Assembly: GCF_006711645.1 (NCBI RefSeq)
Contig: NZ_CP041248.1
Span: 62,001 to 126,000 of the forward strand
DNA: 64,000 nucleotides
Source of the DNA: Klebsiella electrica
GTDB lineage: Bacteria; Pseudomonadota; Gammaproteobacteria; Enterobacterales; Enterobacteriaceae
Direction of reading: 5' to 3'
Shown piece by piece: positions 58,346 through 64,000 of the stretch. The stretch's first letter is position 1. Each line of letters begins with the position of its first letter. Under the pieces are notes generated by a model that made no database searches, was not told the DNA's origin, and saw only the letters and a list, made by a program, of their open reading frames with translations. The position numbers were made by a program, and so were the translations under genes.

Positions 58346-58769
58346 ATTTCAGTCTTTTACCTGAATCATCAACGACTTTTTCACCGTCTTCCTTGGTGAA
58401 AGCCGCTTTCTGGGCATCTGGAAGGATATCGAGAACAACCTCTGAAGGACGGCAAAGTTTAGTTCCCAGTGGCGTCACTACGATCGGACGGTTGATCAGA
58501 ATCGGATGCTGTAGCATAAAGTCGATGAGCTGGTCGTCAGTAAATTTATCTTCTGCAAGACCCAGTTCCTCATACGGCTCGACGTTCTTACGCAGCAAAG
58601 CCCGGACGGAAATGCCCATATCCGCAATGAGTTTGAGCAGCTCATCGCGTGAAGGTGGAGTCTCAAGGTAAAGAATAACGGTCGGCTCGATACCGCTGTT
58701 GCGGATCATCTCCAGCGTATTACGCGACGTGCCGCAGGCTGGGTTGTGATAAATGGTGATGTTGCTCAT
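58344..58769 (-). CDS. arsC: Arsenate reductase (glutaredoxin-dependent)
   Basis: 141 residues. NPACGTSRNTLEMIRNSG carries catalytic Cys12; the arginines of the active site lie in INRPIVVTPLGTKLCRPSE. It reduces As(V) to As(III) with glutathione and glutaredoxin. Last gene of arsRDABC. Confidence 0.95.
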   Translation of the reverse strand: MSNITIYHNPACGTSRNTLEMIRNSGIEPTVILYLETPPSRDELLKLIADMGISVRALLRKNVEPYEELGLAEDKFTDDQLIDFMLQHPILINRPIVVTPLGTKLCRPSEVVLDILPDAQKAAFTKEDGEKVVDDSGKRLK

Positions 58770-58781
58770 ATCAGTATCTCA

Positions 58782-60071
58782 TTACAAAGTGAAAGAGAGA
58801 CGTAGCGCCAGCGCGGCCAGCGTTACAAACAGCACAGGCAGAGTCATGACGATCCCGGTGCGGAAATAGTATCCCCATGTGATGGTCATGTTCTTCTGTG
58901 AAAGGACATGCAGCCAGAGCAACGTTGCCAGGCTACCAATAGGTGTAATTTTCGGTCCAAGATCGCAGCCAATCACGTTGGCAAAAATCATCGCCTCTTT
59001 GATAACGCCTGTTGCAGTGCTGCCATCAATAGAGAGAGCACCAACCAGCACGGTAGGCATATTGTTCATGATGGAAGAGAGGAAAGCCGTCAGGAAGCCA
59101 GTACCAAACGTCGCGGCCCAAAGTCCTTTATCTGCCAGCACGTTCAACACACCGGAGAGGTATTCTGTTAGTCCGGCATTACGCAGACCATAGACCACCA
59201 GATACATTCCCAGAGAGAATATGACGATCTGCCATGGCGCACCGCGAAGCACTTTGCCAGTGTTAATGGCATGGCCTCGCTTCGCCACCGCAAACAGAAT
59301 GACAGCCCCTACAGCAGCAATCGCACTGACCGGGATACCCAACGGCTCAAGGACGAAAAAGCCAACCAGAAGAAGGATCAACACTATCCAGCCGGTTCTG
59401 AAGGTTGCCAGATCTTTAATCGCTTTTGCCGGTGCTTTCAGGAGAGCCAGGTCGTAAGTTGGCGGAATATCTTTGCGGAAGAACAGATGCAGCATCACCA
59501 GCGTGGCGATAATGGCTGCGATATCCACCGGCACCATTACCGACGCATACTCAGTGAAACCCAGCCCAAAGAAGTCTGCAGAAACGATGTTAACCAGGTT
59601 GGACACGATAAGCGGCAGACTGGCCGTATCGGCAATAAACCCGGCGGCCATGACAAATGCCAGCGTAGTGCCTTTGCTGAAACCTAATGCAAGCAGCATG
59701 GCGATAACAATTGGCGTCAGAATCAATGCCGCACCATCGTTGGCAAACAGTGCCGCCACCGCTGCGCCGAGCAAAACGATATAGGTAAACAGCAAACGCC
59801 CGCGACCGTTACCCCAACGTGAAACGTGCAGCGCCGCCCATTCGAAAAAGCCCGATTCATCGAGCAGAAGGCTGATAATAATCACGGCAATAAAGGTCGC
59901 CGTCGCATTCCAGACAATATTCCACACTACAGGGATATCACCAAAATGGACTACGCCAGAGATCAGCGCCAGTACCGCGCCCAGCGTCGCACTCCAGCCG
60001 ATCCCTAATCCCTTCGGTTGCCAGATAACCAAAACGATGGTCAGGACAAAAATAGCGCCTGCCAGTAACAT
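58782..60071 (-). CDS. arsB: Arsenite efflux membrane protein
   Basis: 429 residues from ATG 60071 (GGAGG five bases upstream), the standard length; a start at 60113 would add 14 residues. About twelve transmembrane helices, [21 protein letters not shown] at the N-terminus, family loop [14 protein letters not shown]. It pumps As(III)/Sb(III) alone or as the channel for ArsA. Confidence 0.95.
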   Translation of the reverse strand: MLLAGAIFVLTIVLVIWQPKGLGIGWSATLGAVLALISGVVHFGDIPVVWNIVWNATATFIAVIIISLLLDESGFFEWAALHVSRWGNGRGRLLFTYIVLLGAAVAALFANDGAALILTPIVIAMLLALGFSKGTTLAFVMAAGFIADTASLPLIVSNLVNIVSADFFGLGFTEYASVMVPVDIAAIIATLVMLHLFFRKDIPPTYDLALLKAPAKAIKDLATFRTGWIVLILLLVGFFVLEPLGIPVSAIAAVGAVILFAVAKRGHAINTGKVLRGAPWQIVIFSLGMYLVVYGLRNAGLTEYLSGVLNVLADKGLWAATFGTGFLTAFLSSIMNNMPTVLVGALSIDGSTATGVIKEAMIFANVIGCDLGPKITPIGSLATLLWLHVLSQKNMTITWGYYFRTGIVMTLPVLFVTLAALALRLSFTL

Positions 60072-60119
60072 AAATCCTCCAGACAGGACGGCTTTGCCGC
60101 CCTGTATATACAAAAAAAA

Positions 60120-61871
60120 TTAAACAACCAGCTCTCTGAGTTTCTCGATGCCAGTGGGCTCTGCAGCCATTACCGGTACTAACGCTATGCGGCTTGCATG
60201 CTGGTTTTTCACAACCTCGATTTGAGGACGCTCTTGTAGGGCGCGCTGGCAAAGCAGCGGCGATTGCGTCTGTGCAATCGAAAGGCTGTTATTGATAATC
60301 CAGCCCCAGGGATGAATCCCCGCACGTTCAAGATCGGACTGCAGGTTTGCCGCTTCCAGTACAGGTGTGGTTTCAGGCAGAGTGACCAGCAAAACTTTGG
60401 TACGTTCCTGGTCCTGAAGCTGCATCATCGGAGTGGTAAAATGACCTTTATCCCCCATCTTCCTGGCAATCTCACGGTGATAAGCCCCGGTAGCATCAAG
60501 CAGTAATAGCGTATGCCCGGTAGGTGCCGTATCCATGACCACAAACCGTTTGCCAGCTTCACGAATTACGCGTGAAAACGCCTGGAACACCGCAATCTCT
60601 TCTGTGCAAGGAGAACGTAAATCCTCTTCGAGCAGCCGTTTCCCAGCCTCATCCAGATCCCTGCCTTTCGTCTCAAGAACATGCTGACGATAGCGTTCAG
60701 TTTCATCGTGAGGGTTGATTCGGCTGACCTGCAGATTTTTGAGGCTGCCATTGAGCGTTGTACTGAGATGTGCAGCAGGATCTGAGGTGGTGAGATGCAC
60801 ATCAAAACCCTTATCCGCCAGACTGACGGCGATAGCCGCAGCCATTGTGGTTTTGCCCACACCACCTTTGCCCATCAGCATAATCAAACCGTGTTCACTG
60901 CGGGCGATATCATCAACCAGGACAGACAACGACATATTCTCTGGCTTGTTCTGTGGGCTTTGTTCAGGAAGCGATGTTATCTCAGCGTGTTCGTTGAGCA
61001 GGCCTTTCAATGCGGATACACCAACCATGTTCAGCGGCTGCAGGTATAAGTTGTCTGTCGGCAAATCAGATAACCCGGCAGGAAGATTTGCCAGCGCCTC
61101 TTGCTCCCGTTGCCATATTGCAGCGGCCAGTGCATCACGTTCTGCTTCGCTCGCAGGCAGGACACCGTTAATGACTAAATACTGATTTTTAAGGCCAATA
61201 GCTGATAATTCGTCATGAGTACGAGCGACTTCCTGCAGTGTTGATTTTTGCAATCGCGCGACCAGCACAAGGCGAGTTCGTTCAGGATCGGATAATGCCT
61301 CAACCGCATGAGCATATTGCTCGCGTTGTTTTTCCAGCCCAGCCATTGGACCAAGACAGGAAGCACCATCCGGGTTACTTTCGATGAAGCTGCTCCAGGC
61401 TCCGGGAAGCTGAAGAAGGCGAATAGTGTGGCCAGTTGGGGCAGTATCAAAAATGATGTGATCAAAGCGGGTCAGCAGAGAAGCGTCAGTCAGTAAGCCA
61501 GTAAACTCGTCGAATGCAGCGATCTCTGTCGTACAAGCTCCTGAAAGCTGTTCACTGATGCTGTTAACAACGTCATCAGGCAAAAGACCTTTAATAGGGT
61601 CAACGATTCTGGCGCGGTATTGCTGGGCGGCGTCCTGCGGGTCAATCTCCAGAGCCGAAAGACCAGACACAGCAGTCACGGGCTGGATAGTGTTACCGAT
61701 AGTCTGATCGAATACCTGACCGACATTGGAAGCCGGGTCGGTACTGACAAGCAGAACACGCTTTCCCAGTTCAGCCAGACGTATAGCCGTTGCGCAGGAA
61801 ATCGAAGTTTTGCCTACACCTCCCTTACCGGTGAAAAACAGGTAAGACGGGATATTCTCTAAGAATTTCAT
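60120..61871 (-). CDS. arsA: Arsenite-activated ATPase
   Basis: 583 residues from ATG 61871 (AGGAGG upstream). Two homologous halves, each with a P-loop: FTGKGGVGKTSIS near residue 15 and LMGKGGVGKTTMA near 334. The DTAPTGHT signature occurs in both. Metal-site cysteines appear near 113, 172 and 422 (SGACTTEIAA, GASCLGPM, SPCTEEIAVF). It drives ArsB. Confidence 0.95.
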   Translation of the reverse strand: MKFLENIPSYLFFTGKGGVGKTSISCATAIRLAELGKRVLLVSTDPASNVGQVFDQTIGNTIQPVTAVSGLSALEIDPQDAAQQYRARIVDPIKGLLPDDVVNSISEQLSGACTTEIAAFDEFTGLLTDASLLTRFDHIIFDTAPTGHTIRLLQLPGAWSSFIESNPDGASCLGPMAGLEKQREQYAHAVEALSDPERTRLVLVARLQKSTLQEVARTHDELSAIGLKNQYLVINGVLPASEAERDALAAAIWQREQEALANLPAGLSDLPTDNLYLQPLNMVGVSALKGLLNEHAEITSLPEQSPQNKPENMSLSVLVDDIARSEHGLIMLMGKGGVGKTTMAAAIAVSLADKGFDVHLTTSDPAAHLSTTLNGSLKNLQVSRINPHDETERYRQHVLETKGRDLDEAGKRLLEEDLRSPCTEEIAVFQAFSRVIREAGKRFVVMDTAPTGHTLLLLDATGAYHREIARKMGDKGHFTTPMMQLQDQERTKVLLVTLPETTPVLEAANLQSDLERAGIHPWGWIINNSLSIAQTQSPLLCQRALQERPQIEVVKNQHASRIALVPVMAAEPTGIEKLRELVV

Positions 61872-61888
61872 ATGTCCTCCTGACATAC

Positions 61889-62251
61889 TCAACAACAGGA
61901 AGTTTTACCACCACAGCAACTGGTGGAAGCTAAACCCACCTTTTCCAGCGGTATACCAAACCAGCGAGCCAGTTCAGCGCGTTTTGGGTATCGCCCGGCC
62001 ATCACCGTTTCACCATCAAGCAACAGCAGCGGAAGCCCTTCAGCTCCAGAAGCCTCAAGGAATGCTTTCGCTTTTTCGTTCTCAACGAAGCTCATAGGCT
62101 GCTGCGCCAGGTTATAACGTTCGATCTGAACCCCACGCCCTTTCAGCCATTGCACATCAGCAGAAAAATTGACCAAAACCTGATCGACATCTGAACCACA
62201 AACGCCGGTACTGCAGCACATCGCCGGATCAAACACCGTTAACATTTTCAT
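61889..62251 (-). CDS. arsD: ArsD arsenic metallochaperone
   Basis: 120 residues from ATG 62251. Cys12-Cys13-Cys18 in FDPAMCCSTGVCG take As(III) from glutathione and pass it to ArsA. The C-terminal vicinal pairs SCCGGKTSCC are also present. It weakly represses the operon too. Confidence 0.94.
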   Translation of the reverse strand: MKMLTVFDPAMCCSTGVCGSDVDQVLVNFSADVQWLKGRGVQIERYNLAQQPMSFVENEKAKAFLEASGAEGLPLLLLDGETVMAGRYPKRAELARWFGIPLEKVGLASTSCCGGKTSCC

Positions 62252-62298
62252 CTTTAACACCTCATATTCGTAAAAACATATATGTACAGGCAAAATTT

Positions 62299-62652
62299 TT
62301 AGATACAAACAGCCTTACCGCTGCCAGAGCAGTTGGCCGATGCCAGCTTACGGGCGATGGCCTGTACGTCGTCCTGTTGACTTAACCAGGCCTGCTCAAT
62401 CACCAGGGCAGCCCAGGAAGGAATATGCGGGGATAAGCGATAATGAACCCATTTCCCCTGCTTGCGATCCAGCAACAGGCCACTTTCCCGAAGCATCGCC
62501 AGATGGCGGGAGGTCTTGGGTTGTGATTGTTCCAGCGCTGTGCAGAGATCGCATACGCACAGCTCCCCCATCTCCCTGAGCAGTAGCACGATACCCAGGC
62601 GGGTTTCATCAGATAGTATTTTGAAAAGTTGTAGGGATGCAATTTCTGGCAT
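62299..62652 (-). CDS. arsR: ArsR arsenite-responsive repressor
   Basis: 117 residues with the metal motif ELCVCDLCTAL (three cysteines) in the recognition helix region, helix-turn-helix QSQPKTSRHLAMLRESGLL and wing RKQGKWVHYRL. It releases the operon promoter when As(III) or Sb(III) binds. First gene of arsRDABC. Confidence 0.95.
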   Translation of the reverse strand: MPEIASLQLFKILSDETRLGIVLLLREMGELCVCDLCTALEQSQPKTSRHLAMLRESGLLLDRKQGKWVHYRLSPHIPSWAALVIEQAWLSQQDDVQAIARKLASANCSGSGKAVCI

Positions 62653-62889
62653 TATGTACTCCTGCTATGAATGGGTATTGTCTCTCCACCAAAACAAGAA
62701 GTCAAAATCATATGTGTTTTCTCGCATGTGAGTGCAGGTGTCACTATGCGGTTGAAAAACGACCTGATGTGCGATCGTTACGTTAGTTGGGTAGGTAAAA
62801 AAGTCATTTGAGGCTAAAACATTGCTTAGTGCGGGCTTTCAGTTCATAGAGAAGAATGAATAATATCAATTATAACAATTGGTTATTTC
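62653..62889. promoter_or_regulatory. ars promoter region and transposon end
   Basis: A 237-base AT-rich gap between arsR and the right terminal repeat. The ars promoter and ArsR operator should lie within the first 100 bases; I see a candidate AT-rich dyad (ATCATATGTG / CTCGCATGTGAG region near 62708-62732) but no firm boxes. No gene is seen. Confidence 0.45.
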
Positions 62890-62927
62890 CTTAGCGTACG
62901 TTTTCGTTCCATTGGCCCTCAGACCCC
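62890..62927. repeat. Right terminal inverted repeat of the ars transposon
   Basis: Reads CTTAGCGTACGTTTTCG inward to CAGACCCC at the outer edge. It matches the left end at 36 of 38 positions. Confidence 0.92.
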
Positions 62928-63012
62928 GACTTAGTTTATCAAGGGTATCATCGGGAAAAACCTCACTAACACAGAGGCTTATGTTAATTCATTAAAAACA
63001 GAAAGTTATCGT
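62928..63012. other. Short remnant between two Tn3-type ends
   Basis: Eighty-five AT-rich bases without a recognised gene, enclosed by the ars transposon end and the next terminal repeat. It is probably the last internal sequence of an outer Tn3-family element. Confidence 0.45.
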
Positions 63013-63050
63013 CTTGGCGTGGTTTTTTACATCATTGACCGTCAAACCCC
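63013..63050. repeat. Terminal repeat of a further Tn3-family element
   Basis: A 38-base sequence (CTTGGCGTGG at the inner edge, CATTGACCGTCAAACCCC at the outer) that matches the ars transposon's right end at 26 positions and has the same polarity. The interrupted ISNCY gene starts directly after it. Its partner end was not found in the window. Confidence 0.65.
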
Positions 63051-63052
63051 TA

Positions 63053-64000
63053 CGTAAGCTTATGACCCGGGATGGTTTATGGATCCCTCGTAAGTTACGG
63101 CCACCTCGTGTGCATCAGCCACGCCCACGTCGGGCCTGCACCGGCGAACTCATCCAGATTGATGGCAGTGAACATCGCTGGTTCGAGGACCGTGGTCCGG
63201 CCTGCACGCTGCTCGTTTACGTTGATGATGCAACAAGTCGGTTGATGCAGCTTCTGTTCGTCAGTTCGGAGTCCACGTTCACCTATTTTGAAGCCACCCG
63301 GGGATATCTGGAGCGCTACGGTAAGCCTCTGGCATTCTACAGCGACAAAGCCAGCGTCTTCAGGATCAACAACAAGCAGGCCACCGGCGGAGATGGCCAG
63401 ACTCAGTTTGGTCGTGCCATGAACGAGCTGAATATCACTGGTATCTGTGCCAACACCAGTTCAGCCAAGGGGCGTGTTGAACGGGCTCATCTGACATTAC
63501 AGGACCGCCTGGTCAAGGAACTGCGGCTCCGCGGTATCAGCACACCTGAGGCTGCAAACGCCTTTGCTGATGAGTTCATGGAAGATTACAACCGTCGGTT
63601 TGCAAAGCCGCCACGTCACGATTTTGACGTACATCGCCAGCTGGATAATGGCGAAAACCTGCAGGCGACATTCACCTGGCGCGAGCAGCGTAAGGTCTCG
63701 AAAAACCTGACATTACAGTATGATAAAAAGCTTTATCTGCTTGAAGATAATGAAGAAAACCGGCGTTTTCAGGGGAAGTACATCGAGGTATGGCAATACC
63801 CGGATGGTGACATTGAGCTCCGGGCCAGCGGCACTTCCCTGCCCTTTACCACTTACGACCGACTGGGAGAACTGGACCAGGGCGCCATCATCGACAACAA
63901 GCGTCTGGGACGTGCCCTGGAAATGATAAAGCTGGTTCAGGACAAACGGGACAACACCCGCTCACAGGCCCTGCCATCACTGGACGGCCAGACCTCACGC
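63053..64000 (+). pseudogene. ISNCY-family (IS1202/ISLad group) transposase, 5'-truncated
   Basis: An open frame from 63053 to the window edge. LWIPRKLRPPRVHQPRPRR, then the integrase-like core ELIQIDGSEHRWFEDRG, FYSDKASVFRINNKQATGGD and SSAKGRVERAHLTLQDRLVK give the DDE pattern (D, D, E). The N-terminal helix-turn-helix part is missing because the Tn3-type end at 63050 interrupts it. The 3' end lies outside the window. Confidence 0.82.

Noticed and set aside
62928..63012. C-terminal tnpA remnant suggested by AATGAATTAAC shared with the ars transposon tnpA end
   Set aside because: Only eleven bases match, with no frame or flanking similarity; probably chance in AT-rich DNA.

Overview
The window looks like part of a large, mosaic resistance plasmid from a member of the Enterobacterales (Klebsiella/Enterobacter-like). 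Support for this is a moderate-GC backbone of small plasmid genes, an SOS-regulated umuDC pair, IncN/pKM101-like virB and nuc genes, and several nested Tn3-family and IS110-family elements. No replication, partition or antibiotic-resistance gene was recognised, so the plasmid type cannot be assigned.

Layout. (1) About 1-12 kb is backbone: a PAPS-reductase-family operon, many small hypotheticals, a double winged-helix regulator, a GNAT protein, a Ner-type regulator, an orphan Cas6e-like protein, a plasmid Tus homologue and umuDC behind a perfect LexA box. It ends in a PAAR gene cut by an IS1111-type element. (2) 12-17 kb holds that element and a Tn3-family tnpA/resolvase pair. (3) 17-22 kb is a sulfur/redox module: a CoA-disulfide reductase-rhodanese with a divergent BigR/SqrR-like sensor, then Dps, a hotdog thioesterase, a NifX-like protein and a DUF134 regulator with a paired operator. 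(4) 21.9-29.7 kb is a Tn21/Tn501-type mercury transposon (merRTPCADE) with an internally deleted tnpA and an IS5075/IS4321-type element inside one terminal inverted repeat. It has cut virB9. (5) 29.7-32.8 kb is virB9 (3' part), virB10, virB11 and nuc. (6) 32.9-39.1 kb is a second Tn21-type transposon remnant: orf104, cupin, the HepT/MntA toxin-antitoxin pair and a full tnpA, again with IS5075 in its end.

(7) 39.1-54.1 kb is a visibly GC-rich block of alphaproteobacterial (sphingomonad-like) character. It starts inside trbF, continues with trbG, trbI, a DUF2274 gene and a LysR gene, and then carries an oxidant/electrophile-defence island: two MarR regulators, a YeeE-type sulfur transporter, DUF6314 proteins, an RclC-like DUF417 membrane protein, an alpha/beta hydrolase-OsmC fusion, two MsrA, one MsrB, a zinc-type oxidoreductase, a nu-class GST, a LysR regulator and CorA. 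Six copies of one dyad (ATATGCG-N3-CGCATAT) lie at the promoters of its transcription units, which suggests a single regulon, perhaps for reactive chlorine or similar oxidants. (8) 54.1-62.9 kb is a Tn3-type arsenic transposon (tnpA, tnpR, an arsA fragment, arsCBADR). (9) To the right lie a second Tn3-type terminal repeat and a 5'-truncated ISNCY transposase running off the window.

Most notable: the promoter-dyad regulon over the oxidant island, the target-matching guide segments readable in the non-coding end of both IS5075-type copies, the orphan Cas6e-like protein beside a Tus homologue, and an in-frame 5'-to-3' fusion deletion in a tnpA.
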